Both the position numbers and the translations under genes were made by a program. Shown in pieces: positions 34,385-46,594 of a DNA stretch of 64,000 bases. Location of the stretch: the NCBI GenBank assembly GCA_016748015.1, contig JAAOMT010000495.1, positions 264,094-328,093 on the forward strand. Direction: 5' to 3'. The first letter of the stretch is position 1, and the number at the start of each line of letters is the position of its first letter. This DNA is from Geosiphon pyriformis (Eukaryota; Glomeromycota; Glomeromycetes; Archaeosporales; Geosiphonaceae). A model generated the notes under the pieces. That model had not been told where the DNA came from. It searched no databases and saw only the letters and a program-made list of their open reading frames with translations.

Positions 34385-34745
34385 TAATATAAGTAGTTAT
34401 AATTTATGATATGGAAAGGGTAAGCTTAATTGGTAATGATGGTTTGGTGTTGGGTCTTTCACATTGTGTGTCTTCTTTGCTTTCAGATGGAGTGGTCAGG
34501 TTGCTTAGTATTGTGGAGTCTTTTGCTGTAAGTTTCAGCCATTATAAGTCTTGTCCTTTTTTTTCTGGTTTGGATGGTAATCTGTGTGTTAATTTAGGTG
34601 TGTAGTGTTGCTTTGTTTGGTCTGAGTGATTAGTTACATGTAAAAAATACATGAATCACATTTAGTTTGAGCCACTTAGTCTGGTTCTATGTACTAAGTA
34701 GTGGTTGGGCTTTGCTTGTTAAATTTGTAATAAAAAAATAATAAT
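34385..34745 (+). mobile_element. LINE F: 5'-truncated LINE, 3' end only
   Basis: Contains the last 65 codons of ORF2 (SLLSDGVVRLLSIVESFAVS, ending GNLCVNLGV) and a complete tail: hairpin CATGTA/TACATG near 34645, TCTATGTACTAAGTAGTGG, then an A-rich end. It matches the end of LINE C (58820-59150). Extreme 5' truncation is the usual result of incomplete target-primed reverse transcription. Confidence 0.8.
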
Positions 34746-34825
34746 TTATTAATTTTTTCAAAATATTAAAAAAAAAATATTTTTTATTAAAAATTTTTTA
34801 AAAGTTTTTTCTGTAATTGGCTAAA

Positions 34826-34839
34826 TTAAATAAATTTTT
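34826..34839 (+). repeat. Possible target duplication of LINE D, left copy
   Basis: TTAAATAAATTTTT occurs here and at 42514-42527, at the two ends of LINE D. The sequence is low-complexity, so chance cannot be excluded. Confidence 0.4.
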
Positions 34840-35714
34840 TTTTAATTTATTTTATGAGTGCAGTCTAACCACTATTTTAGTACACAAAAACAAAATAAGT
34901 AAATCAAACTAAATATAATTTATGCTTTTTCTATATGTGACTAGCCACTTGGACCAATAAAAGCAATATTATATACCTATAAAAACATTCAAACCATTGT
35001 CTAAACCAGAAAAAAACAAACATGGTCTGTGCAAACCAAAACTAATAGGAAAAAACTCAATATATTAAGCAAAAAAACCATCCTCTTAGACAGAAAACTG
35101 GACAAATCACATAACAAATCAAACACTACACTTATATCACAGACCAGATCATTTTTTTATATGTCTGCTTTAAATTTAGATCTCAACAACTATAATCTAT
35201 TGTAATGTTTATTGACTAAATAGTAAATAAAATCAACTATTGTTAATATTATCCTCTTTCTATCTTTAAATTTAAATGCCATCTTATTAATTTATTCTTT
35301 GAAAACAAAGCTTTTGCACAAAATCATGTATACATTAATATTTAAAGCATCTAAAAAAAAGTGCACAAAATTGAGAATAATAATAGAAAGCAATCTTTTA
35401 CCAAAGACTTCCACAACTTAGTGTAATTAAAAAAAATATCAAAGTGCACAAAAGCATTCTTAGAGCAAGTAAAAGCATGATTAGACAACTTAAAATTATT
35501 ATACATTAAGCACAAAACACCTGAATAATTTTTGTCATATAGCCTCTTACAAACAGCAGCTAACAACTTTTTATGGATGGCTTTCATCAAATATGTATGC
35601 AAAGTAACTGACTTTTTACTAGTAAAACTGGTTAACATATAAGAATCTGAATGCCAAATTGAGGCAGTATAATCCCAATCTATGTTTCAGATAAATGAAC
35701 TGTTTAAAACATCT

Positions 35715-36578
35715 ACATTGTTACAGTTTAAGAATTTAATAGGAATTATAAATAATATAAATTAGCCAATCATAAAATAGTACAGCAACAATTTATAAAA
35801 AGAAATGATTTACAAATAACAGCAAGCACTACTGTGCAATAGCAGCAAGCACTACTGTACAATAGCAGCAAGCACTATTGTGCAAAAACAACAAGCACTA
35901 TTTCACAATAGCAGCAAGTACTATTTATAAATAATGGAAATAGAGTATTATAAAATGGTATTTTGTAAAAAAACAATTATATATATATACAATAGTTTTT
36001 AATGATGAAAAAAAAACAGCTTCAACTCAAAACAGCTTCAACTCAAAGCAACAAATATCTAAATAAAATCTTATTCAAAAAAAATTAATAAAAATAATAA
36101 ATTGAATAAACATTACAATTATAAAATTAAAAATAGAATTCACATATTCTCTCTAGCAAATGAAACTATTATTCTATCTTTAAATCCTTTGGAAAAATAA
36201 TCTCTGGTCAAGATTATTCACGTGGTTACTAATTAAATTGAAAAAAAGCTTTATTATATACTTAAAGAAATTGTAAAAAGACCATTAACATTCTGTGTTT
36301 TTAGATTAGAGAAACACATTAGGCAATTGCAAGAATAGTCTTAGAGAAAACCCCAAACAGTGGGTAGATTTTAAATTAGTCTCTGGAAAGGAGTACACAA
36401 CATACAAAGACAATTAGAATTAAAGAAAAAACTTATATCACAACATTAAAAAAAAATCTTTAGTACATTATTATTATTATCCAACATATAAAATCGAAAA
36501 ACTCACAAGAAACTGATTGTAATTAAAATAGAAAATTAACAATTAAAATATACCAAGAAAACACTCCCATAACAACAT
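35715..36578. mobile_element. Solo LTR (35719-36574) with 4-bp target duplication ACAT
   Basis: An 856-bp insertion in LINE D bounded by TGTTACAG and CCATAACA, an imperfect 5'-TG...CA-3' inverted pair. It is flanked by ACAT at 35715-35718 and 36575-36578. Removing it with one ACAT gives a continuous LINE reading (EAGLNVDVLNSSF), aligned with LINE C, so the ends are well fixed. It has no coding region. Its interior differs from the LTRs at 45157 and 53649, so it is another LTR family, left by recombination between two LTRs. Confidence 0.8.
35820..35935 (+). repeat. Tandem repeat, about 5 copies of 23 bp
   Basis: Unit AGCAAGCACTACTGTGCAAT plus AGC, repeated about five times with a few substitutions (35821, 35844, 35867, about 35891, about 35913). 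It lies inside the solo LTR. Adjacent units without spacers rule out a CRISPR array. Confidence 0.8.
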
Positions 36579-39500
36579 TAAGACCTGCTTCTTATAAAGC
36601 TTGACAAACAGTTTAATAGATATTTTGAACAAAATAGTAAGCATTGTCTAAAACCATATGACTATTCACCACAAAAATTTTATTATAAATTCTAACAGAA
36701 AGAGCCAAACACAGATGTGCTACAACACAAGCAAGAACATCTGCCTAATTATTACTAAAATCACTTAAATAGTCTTTTACTTTTACTTATCTTACAGAAA
36801 TGTCTTTTAATCTTATTAAATTAGCAATATAATATTTTTTTACTCAATATTTGTTCCAAAAATCAGACTGGTAAAGCTTGTTTTCTAATAAACATATATC
36901 CAAAGCCACTTGGCTATCCATATGCAAAACTACTAAGCAAAATAATAGAACATATTCCAAAACCAAGGCAATTATTTGTAATTCTGACAATATTGAAGAC
37001 AATAATCCATATATCTTAACATTCATACTTATATTAATATTAAAGAAATAAGTCACAATTCCATTAACCATATTCAGATCTATTAAAAAACTATTAATAT
37101 AAACATTAATTGTTTCAATTCACACTTTATGCAAGTATTTATGAACACTTAAAAACTTATTTGAGTGAAAAAAATTAGAACAGCCCAAATTAGCAATACT
37201 TTCAATAAACTCTACCAAAAAATTGTTTATATACACCAAAGTTTTCCTAAACTATAGTAATATTAGACTTCTCAAACTCAATCTTTTCCAACATTGAAAT
37301 GTTTTTTAATCCATAATTATACCATGCTTGTTCAACAAATTTTTTCTAAAGCAATACCAAAATTTTTCAAAAAATGCATCACATCAAAATAATAATTGTT
37401 TTTCAATATTTTAAACATTGAAAAGTAACTGGGTCTATAGAATGTATTAGACAAATTATTGGCCAATAAAACCTTAGTGTTCAAAAAAATCCTTACAATA
37501 CCTACCAGAAAATTATTCTTTAAGTAGACTCTTAATTTGACTGAGTATTGTAAAAAATTCAGAAGTGCTTATCTCAAAACTTGTAAATTTAAAGCATAGT
37601 GCTCAAACAATTAACCAAAAATTCCAACAGTATTAGAAAAACCAATTACCAAAGCTATTTTGGCCTCAGTTTAGATCTGTTTAAAAGACTTCAAATCATA
37701 CAGAGATGAGTAATACAAAGTCTTATTGAGAAAATTTCTTGGCAGATTGGTTTTAGATTTGAATTTTTTTCTTATTATAACATTTCATTTATGATACACA
37801 ATTTTGAATATAAAGCTGAACTGAATTCTGTAACTAATTATAGATTGCAAAACTGCTGAAACCAAATAGAAGAACTACTTATTTGATAATGTCTTCTTGA
37901 AAACCATATTTGAGAAAAACCTAATATCTGATTGTGTCTTTATAAGACTTGGCTTAAACAAACTCTTTGTTAACAAGAAAATACCCAAATATTTATAAGA
38001 TTCATTATTCTTTGCTACAAAAATTGTGTGATCACTAATGTGCAAAAAAGTTTTTACCACTTTCTGATTAATAAAAATGATTACTGTCTTGTTATTATTA
38101 ATAAAAATATTATTTATTTTAAAGAACTTACTTACAATGTCCAAATATACTGTGTTAAAGTTTAATTATTTTCCACTCATATTGTGTCATCCACAAAAGC
38201 ACCAGCAGCAAAAAATAAAGATTTGTTTTCACCAATCTCTATTTTGCCTATTCTTATCACAAAATTAGAGTTAATTCTATATTCACACAAATGTTTGTGT
38301 TTTTTAATCTTATATAACAAAGAATCATAAAAATTTTTCTAAAGAAACAGCAAGAAAATCTCACTCTAATTCAGTTCATTATGAATTCTATAGTCATTTG
38401 AAAGACCAAAATCAGTTATTACTCTGTTGACTTTGTTCTTATAAATATTCCCAAAAAACTCAATAAATCTATTACACATTTTAATATGTTCTAAACTCAA
38501 CTTTAAATAATGCCACCCAACTGAATTATAAGCTTTGCACATATCTTGTAAAACCAACCAAATTTTTTGGCTCTTTTTTAAAGCATCTTCTACTATTAAA
38601 CCAATAGCAAACACAGAAAATTGAGTCAAAATACCTTTTAAGACAGAAAAATTATTATTATAAAAAACATCAAACTTGTTACAAATAGATAAAATACAAT
38701 TTGATAGAATTTTAGATAAAATTTTTCTTGTAGTTTTAATTAAAGTGGCTAAATATTAATCAAAATACTATCTTATTTGTAAGATTTAGGAGTTATCAAA
38801 ACTCATGCTTTTTTCCAAAGATCTAGAACATCATCAAGTCTCAGACAAGAATTGAGTAGATCTAAGAGGCATTTTATTATTTCATCATTACAGTGTTTCC
38901 ACAGTTCATTCAATATGTTAGAAAAATTAATAGCTTTGCTATTAGATAACTTACTGATTACTGAAACCAATTTCTCCAAGCCAATGTTATTTATTATGCC
39001 AAAGAAAACATTATCTTTTATATGCTCTAAAAATGCATACTAATAAGTCTACAAATCAGACAAAACCATAGAAATTTTATGATTTCTTGTCCAATCCACC
39101 ATAATACTGTCAATTTTAGATTTCACTTCTTTTAGTTCCAAAACCATTTTCTCTTCAATCACCAAATAATTTAAAACAACTTTGTGAAAAAATTATTCCA
39201 AGACACTTTTTATTATGTTTCTTTTGTTTGAACTGAAATTCTCCATTCACCTTTTAATTGTATTTCTGATAAATGTGCTTTTGGTTATCTCTGATTCATA
39301 ATATTTTGATTTTTGATATTTTTTCTTGATCTTTAATAAATGTTTGATTATTTTTATAGGTCTTATATTATTACAGAATAAGATAACAATTTTAAAAGTC
39401 TTAACATCATTAATAATAGACCAGACTTTAACCAGTTATTCAAAATTAGACATTCTACTCAAATACAAACTTTTTATTATCTTAGCAACCAATAACTCCA

Positions 39501-40501
39501 GTTTGTAAAATTTTAGAGATTGTTTATTTTTTGAGCAGTTTAGTTCACAAAACCAATGTTTAAAAAACCTTATTAGCTAAACCAACTACTATTTTCCTTA
39601 ATACATTGCATATCTTATATTTTACACAGATTTTTTCTTCTTTTTGCATTCACAAAACTATCTATTACTGTCAACAACTTAGCAGAAAAACATTTCCTAA
39701 AACACATCCACTTGGCCTTATTTGCATTTTTAATTCAAAACTTTTACTGATCTTTATTAGTTTGTTTGCAAATACTATTCAAAAAAATGTTCAATAAGCC
39801 TTCCAATCTGATTAAAATTAAAACTACTCTATAATTAGTATTAAAAAATTCAGATACAGATCTAATTTTGTATCTAATAATTGCCAAAGACAGACTTTTG
39901 CTTACAAAAACATAGTCAATAATTTATTCAATTCCTTTAAAGTTGTTCCAAATAATTGACTTAATTGAAGAATATTCTCTTAAAAAATTAACCAAATTCA
40001 TGTTTAAACATTTTTTAAAACTTACACACTTTTTAGAATTATTTTTATTGAAGTTACCATCTAAAACCACAAAAGAGCTAAAACAAATTGCCTTGGAAAT
40101 AATTGAATTAACATCAAAAGCTTGATCAAATTGTATTTTGGCTAATGTACCAACATACAGCCCCAGAATCATAACTGAGAACTTGCTCTTAAACAACAAC
40201 TAAACTAAAATAACTTTGCCAAGAATCTTCTTCACTTTTAACACATATCAAGTCAGAAAATAATTTATAATAACAGCCATACCAGCACTAAGAAAACTTT
40301 TTTCTAGGCCTGATGTAAAAATTTGAATATTATCAAACTTATTCTCAATCTATAATCTTATGTTAGACTTTAACTTAGTTTTAATAAAAATAGAAATCAT
40401 GTTGTCAGATTTTAAATACCAATAAACAATGTTCTTTTGTTTTGCTAAATTGTTTATGTTCTTGATATTACATGTAGCAATTTTCCAAATAAAATTAGTC
40501 A

Positions 40502-42400
40502 TTAAGAAGATTTAATTGCTGAAAAGTTCAAATTAATACATATTTGATTCAATCTAAAAAAAACTAATCTAATCATACTTTCAAGCACAACCAATTTTAA
40601 TTTCAGACTACTTATTTTAATTGTCAAAATTTTGAAGCTGCTTTAATTTAAACTTAAAGTGCTAATTATTACTAACAAAGAAGGTGAAAACAGAATCTGA
40701 AGGATATTTATGATCACATCCAAATTCAAACTGGATTTTAAAACTAAAAAAAAAGCTGGAGTAAAAGACTGAGAAGCAAATACCAAAAAAAATTATGTTT
40801 ACATTACTTATTTTGCACAAAACACTAGCAATTTGATCAGCCAATAATTCCAACAAGTATTTCAAGGAAGCCAAGTAAGACTCAATTAATAAAACATCTT
40901 ATAGAGAAGAAAAAGTTTTTACAGCATTTGGAAAACCAAAAAAAAAAAAGCCAAAACCAAAACCAGAAAAGGTATTATTGTAAACAGAAACTAATAACAC
41001 AATTTAAGTTCAAGACTTGTTACTAAAGACAACAGAACAAAAAATAGAAACATTTTTTTTGTGTACAGTTTGGCTAACTAAAGGCAATTTGCATTTAAAG
41101 CAGTTCTTTTAAATGTTCTTGAAGGCTTAGAAATAAATATGAGTTGTATAACACACTTTAAAGCAGAATGTTTAAAATGTCCATATCTTTCACATTAAAC
41201 CAGATCTATTCTAGTCTAAGAAAGTTTCATACCACCAAAAATTGGCTCTGTATGAAAAACAGATTTTAAACTATTTTTTATATCAAAACCAATTACAATA
41301 AATTCTATTACTAGTTTCAAAAAACAATTGATAACACATGTTTTCCCACCAGTTTTTTTTAACAAAGCTTTCAAATTATGAGCTGTTGTTTTTACAGGCA
41401 AGATAAACAAAAATGCCTTAAATCAATTTTTAAATGTCCAAATTTCACAATTTCCACTGCTATAGCCACATGTATTGAATTTTTTCCAATTAAAAATAAC
41501 TATTTAGAAGCTAATTATTTAATCTAACTTGATTTAGCAAATTCCACCACAGTTTTTTGTTATAATTCAATAAGTTGGATTTTAATTGACATAATTTGAC
41601 TAAACTTAACAACTATGACAACAATTATTTTCTTTGGTGTATCCATAAGAATTTTCTTGATAACTATGGTCTAATCTGAATAAATTTTTTGTTTTTTGAG
41701 ATTAATGTTTATAATAATTTCTTTTTTCCTGGCCAATAATATAGTCTTTTTCATATTTTCTTTTGATGTAAATGTTAATTGGATTATCTTTTCAAATTTT
41801 GAAGAAGTAATAGTCTTTCCAAAAATATTGACTGTTAAAAAAAATTTTCTGATCACCTGTGTTTTTGCCATTGTTGATTTCTCATCTATAGCTAAAAGAT
41901 TAATGTTTAAGACAAAAAACTTTTTAATAAATACTTTAACTTGGGTTTTAACAATTTTAGGATCAATTCACTTTCTGTTCAAGAAAATAAAAAGACAAAA
42001 AGAAAGAAAAACCTCATTATTATTATCTATGTTATAAGTAAAAAGTCTAATTGAAAAGACAACTATAGCACCAGTATTGAATTGTTTAGCTTTAAGAGTA
42101 TTTATCTTTGATTCCAATTTTTTCTCACTCTTACTGTCAGCACCATAGCTAGCATTCACACTAGAAAAAATTACCAAATGAGTATTTTTATCTGTATTTA
42201 TACTAGCAAACTAACCAAGAAAATAATCAGATTTATCAAAACTCAAATCTGTTTTATTACTTGAATGCTTTATATTTTCAAAGAAGGCTTTTTGCTTTTG
42301 AAACAAGCTTTTATTAACCAAACCAGAAACAAAAACTTTGGCTAACTTTTTTTTAGCATTAAAATCACTTATAGTAACTACCAGTTTAATAACAAAGAGA
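40502..42400 (-). pseudogene. LINE D ORF1, Gag-like RNA-binding protein
   Basis: Readable pieces include HNLKALLKKTGGKTCVIN and VFHTEPIFGGMKLS (41410-41216), matching ORF1 of LINE C. The knuckle near 41190 reads C-E-R-Y-G-H-F-K-H-S-A-L-K-C: the His that is Tyr in A, B and C is kept here, but the second Cys is Tyr. The ORF ends at TAA 40504-40502, overlapping the ORF2 ATG. Confidence 0.65.
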
Positions 42401-42513
42401 TTAAATTCTTATAAAATATTAAGGTATATAATAGTAAAAAACAGAAAAAATTTTTTTCAAAAATTTTGACTCTTTTTTGGAAATTTGGAACAAAGAAGGA
42501 AAAGAAGTTTTTT

Positions 42514-42810
42514 TTAAATAAATTTTTATTATAAAATTAATTAAATTAAATTATATAATATATGTTTTATTGTAATTTTGTTTTAATATTTTATATATTA
42601 ATAATAAAAATATTAAGAATTTAGCTAATAAATTTTTTTTAATATTATATTATTTACAATATTTTTGTATTAGATTGTTTACAAAATATGTTTTTTAATT
42701 AAATAAAAATTTAATTAGATTTTTTTACTATGTTTTAATAAAATATAACTTATTATTAATTATAATATAAATTTTTAAAATCTTATAAATAATTACAACT
42801 TATATATTTT
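42514..42810. other. AT-rich spacer between LINEs D and C
   Basis: Almost pure A+T. It begins with the right copy of the possible LINE D target duplication (42514-42527). No gene. Confidence 0.5.
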
Positions 42811-42945
42811 TTATATATAATAAAACTTCTTTCTCTCTTACCTCCAAAAATTCTCAAAAAGCACATTTTCTGTTAAAGAAGTTTTCTAATTTTTTTTTTT
42901 TTTGCTAGTTTTTTCAATATTTCTTTAAGTGATAACCCTTTCGTC

Positions 42946-44880
42946 ATGAATTTAAAGACTGCTTCGGCTAATAACCTTTTTGTGATGGACCTGAAGGCTG
43001 CTTCAAATAGCAGTATGTCAATAAAAAAGGCTCTTAAAGGTGCTTTTCATGATCTTGTAGGTGGTACTTTTTCTCAGAAAAAGAAGGTCTCTGTTGGCAA
43101 TATAAAACACTTTGGTGATGAAAAGGAAATTTTTCTTACTAAACCTAGTGTCAATGATGGCATATACTTGGATATGGACAATGAGTTAGGTAATAATGAG
43201 CTCAGTGATGCTGTAATAGGTTTTGATGGTGGCTCTTTTCTTAATTCAGCTGTGACAACTTCTAAAGCTAAGAGAATCAGTAATGATTTAATCAGTGGCT
43301 CTCCTATTGGTACTATTAGCTTTGAAATAGATGAGAATATGATTCATTTCCCTCCTCCTCTCAATATTTCTCTTGACAAGAGGTGAATTGATCCCAAAGT
43401 AGTGAAGACTCAGATTGAGATGTTCATCAAGAAATCCTTTGCTTTGGATATCAATTTCTTAGCTGTAGAAGATAAATCAGTGATGACAAAAACTCAGTTT
43501 ATTCGAAAAAAATTTTCAAATATCAATGGTTTTGGGGGGGCCACCACCTCTTCAAAATTTGAAGGGATCATCTGATCTACCTTTACTTCTGAAGAAAACA
43601 TAAATAAGACTGCCTCATTGACCAAAGAGAATAAGATCATTGTGAACACCAATCTCAAGAAATTAGGAGTGCACTCAGATTGGACCATAGTAATCAAGAA
43701 AATTCCCATAGATACCCCAAAGGAAATAATTGTCACCGCAGTCACCAAATTTGGTGAAATTAAGTTGATCAGAATTCAATTAATTGGCATGTGGCAGAAG
43801 ACTATGGTGGAGTTTGCCAAATCAAGTCAAGCCGATCAGTTGGCCTCAAAGTGGTCATTTCTAATCAGGAAAGATTCAGTGCATGTGGCCAAAGCTGTGG
43901 ATGATCATGACATCTGGGCTTTTAATGATTGGTTTAGGGCACTTTTGTTTACTTTGCCAGTAGAAACAACTGCGCATGATCTTGGTACTTTTTTGGATAG
44001 AGCTGGTAGAAAAACTTGCATTATTAATCAATCATTGGTAACTGACAATAGGGTTCATTGTGCTGTAATAGGCTTTGAATCTGAAGTGGAGTTGGATTCT
44101 GTCTTTCATACTGAGCCTATTTTTGGTGGTGTGCAACTATTATGGGCTAGGTTGGATTTGATTCAATGTAAGAAGTGTGGAAGATTTGGTTATTCAGTCT
44201 TGGAATGTGATGCTTCTAATGTTTCTGTTCCTGTGCTTTCTGCTCCCTTTAAAAGAAATGCTCCTAGTATGGATTGTCTTTAATTAGCCAAGTTGTATGC
44301 AAAGAAAAATGTTCCTATCTCTTGTCTTGCTGTCTTTGGTGACAAATTGTGGGCTCAAGTAGTCTCTCTTGATTTTTCTTCTGGTAGCTCTTCTTCTGAT
44401 TCTGGTCATGGTTTTGACATCTCTTCATCTGGTGCTTTGGCTTTGGGTTTGAATGGTGGTGCTCCCTTTTTTCTATTTGACAGGTCTCCCTTGGATGCTT
44501 GTTTGGCGTCTTTGAAATGCTCTCTTGAACTTTTGGCTGACCAGGTTTCTGGTATTCTTAGGAAATTGAGTTTTGTTGAATTGGTGCCCATAGTACTGTC
44601 TTCTGGTGCTTCTTCCCTAATCGGCTCTATGCTTGTGGCTCCTGTTTTGGATTTGAATATGGTCTTAGATGGTGTGTTGGCATTATTTTCTCTTTCTCTC
44701 TTAAGTATTGAATTAGATGCTGGTCTTAATTCAAGTAGTTCAAAAGTTCTGACTACCAAAGTGGGCAGTTTGGAATCTAAAATGTCAGCTCTAAAGGCTT
44801 CAGTTGGTTCTGTTCTAGTGAGATTAGATCTCTTGTGTTCTGGTGCAGGTTCTCCCTCTCTCTTTTGTCCTAATGAGTGA
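42946..44880 (+). pseudogene. LINE C ORF1, Gag-like RNA-binding protein, nearly complete
   Basis: 645 codons in one frame with only three stops: TGA at 43384, TGA at 43570 and TAA at 44281. The last is Gln in LINE B (CAA to TAA). The N-terminal part is Ser/Lys-rich. The middle block 43618-44200 (TIVIKKIPIDTPKEIIVTAV) looks RRM-like. The knuckle C-K-K-C-G-R-F-G-Y-S-V-L-E-C near 44170 has Tyr at the His position. The C-terminal Leu/Ser-rich part is a possible coiled coil. The ORF ends AATGAGTGA, overlapping the start of ORF2 by 8 nt. Confidence 0.85.
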
Positions 44881-45156
44881 TCTGGTTTGGAAGTTTGCTA
44901 CATGTAATGTTCATGGTATCAATGTCCCTGCCAAACAGGAAGATGTTGTGCATTGGCATCGTGATTCTGGCATTTTGGTCTCATTTATCATGAAAACAAA
45001 ATTAAAGTCTTTTATTAAACTGTGAATTATGAATAAGTTTGATAAAGTGTGAATTTTTTCTTCAGAATTAGATAAAGATTTCATTGGTGCTGAGGTGGCA
45101 ATTATTATGAACAATTTCCTAGCTTGTTATGTTTCTAAAGTGAAGGAGGTCCCCAG
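44873..45156 (+). pseudogene. LINE C ORF2, first part (endonuclease N-terminus)
   Basis: ATG at 44873 within ATGAGTGA. Reads LVWKFATCNVHGIN, the start of the APE-like endonuclease domain (Asn of CN is a conserved metal-site residue). It is broken by stops (45023, 45049) and then cut at 45156 by the LTR retrotransposon. Confidence 0.8.
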
Positions 45157-46117
45157 TGTTACTGGAGATTTTTGGTCTCTTTTCTTAAATGTTGGTAATG
45201 TTGATTTGCTGTGAATTCATGTTTTCAAGAAGTAGTTAAATCTCCAATAACTGAATTTATCTTCAAATTATCTTCTATAATTTGAACTGCTGGGCTTATA
45301 AGTGGAATGGCCAATTCTTTTGCCAGTTATTTTATGTAGTTACATTGTAGTAAACATCAACTCTTTCCCAGGAATTGCTCATCTGAAAGCTCACTAAAAA
45401 TGTGTAGTTACTTTGCTGTAAAAGTCAATTCTTCTACAGAAATCTCATCTGTAGGCTACCCTAATGATTGTAATAAGAAAATAAAAGAAAAGTAAAAGAA
45501 ATAAAATTCTGTCAAGGGAAACGTTTTCTATCCAGGCCTGGAGTCACTAACAGTTTACTGAAATTGGTAGCTAATCAATTTCGAAATGTTAGTTGGGTTT
45601 TGGGGATTTTCCAAGTGTAATAATTAAAGAACTTGGTTTTTCAAATTATTTGATATTTATTTCTTTTTGTGTGTATAAGAATGGTTCTAAGTAATAAATC
45701 TAAAGTAAGATATCTTTTCCAGAAGAAAAAAGCTCTTCTTTTATATAACTTGTTGTAGTACTAGTCTATGAACTTGCACTTTTTCTCTTTGCTCAAATTT
45801 TGGCAAACTAAAGATACATTTTAATGAACTACAAGTTATTTCACTGAACTATTGATTAATTTGGGTGAACTATTCATAATTTCGGCAAATTTCTGTAAAT
45901 TTTGGCGAATTTTTGAATGTTACAAAGTTCAGGATATTGTGTAATTTGATCATCTTACTTTTTGTTATACTAATTAGATTATTTTAATTGAATCGTGATA
46001 TGTGATAATTGATTAAATAATAAATGATAATTTGAAATGATATTAATATACTAATGAATTATAGGAATTATACGGGTAATTTCATGCTAATTAATAGCTA
46101 AAATTCTACTGGTAACA
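45157..46117 (-). repeat. 3' LTR of the Ty3-type element
   Basis: 961 bp, TGTTACTGG...CTGGTAACA. It aligns with 53649-54600 with scattered, mainly C/T and G/A, differences and two small length changes. Confidence 0.92.
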
Positions 46118-46120
46118 TAA

Positions 46121-46130
46121 TCTCCTCCTT
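46121..46130 (-). promoter_or_regulatory. Polypurine tract of the Ty3-type element
   Basis: On the minus strand AAGGAGGAGA lies 3 nt before the 3' LTR, the expected primer site for plus-strand synthesis. Confidence 0.75.
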
Positions 46131-46253
46131 AAGACTGAGCTCCGTCAAAGTCCAAGTACTATTTGTAATATTGAGATAGTGATCTAAAATAATTGAAGTA
46201 ATCTGGTCTGAAAATTGTTGAAATTTCAGTTCTGTGAGTTTGCCAATGTATTG

Positions 46254-46594
46254 NNNNNNNNNNNNNNNNNNNNNNNNNNNNNNNNNNNNNNNNNNNNNNN
46301 NNNNNNNNNNNNNNNNNNNNNNNNNNNNNNNNNNNNNNNNNNNNNNNNNNNNNNNNNNNNNNNNNNNNNNNNNNNNNNNNNNNNNNNNNNNNNNNNNNNN
46401 NNNNNNNNNNNNNNNNNNNNNNNNNNNNNNNNNNNNNNNNNNNNNNNNNNNNNNNNNNNNNNNNNNNNNNNNNNNNNNNNNNNNNNNNNNNNNNNNNNNN
46501 NNNNNNNNNNNNNNNNNNNNNNNNNNNNNNNNNNNNNNNNNNNNNNNNNNNNNNNNNNNNNNNNNNNNNNNNNNNNNNNNNNNNNNNNNNNNNN
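46254..46594. other. Assembly gap (341 N)
   Basis: A run of N inside the 3' end of the integrase region or the untranslated part before the 3' LTR. Any reading frame across it is not evidence of coding. Confidence 1.

Larger units (their letters stand above)
34960..40502 (-). pseudogene. LINE D ORF2: endonuclease, reverse transcriptase, RNase H, zinc finger
   Basis: Starts at an intact ATG (40502) and reads IWKIATCNI. The endonuclease block FVVLDGNFNKN is at about 40090. The RT motif C is intact, A-F-V-D-D-T-I near 38190, but the next Trp is TGA. RNase H is seen at 37070-36850 (LSELQIIALVLE, HMDSQ). The finger C-L-M-Y-X7-H-X3-C near 35515 has its second Cys changed to Tyr. The solo LTR at 35719-36574 interrupts the region between RNase H and finger. 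Many stops and frameshifts; inactive. Confidence 0.75.
34840..42513 (-). mobile_element. LINE D: full-length decayed LINE carrying a solo LTR
   Basis: Minus-strand element of about 6.8 kb once the 856-bp solo LTR is subtracted. The 5' leader AACTTCTTTTCCTTC lies near 42511. ORF1 is about 42400-40502, ORF2 about 40502-34960, and the tail runs 34960-34840. It is more AT-rich than A-C and broken into many frames, but each domain can be located. Its tail faces the tail of LINE F about 100 bp away. Confidence 0.82.

Noticed and set aside
35820-35935. Short direct repeats resembling a CRISPR array
   Set aside because: Units of 23 bp are adjacent without spacers, the genome is eukaryotic, and the repeats lie inside a solo LTR.
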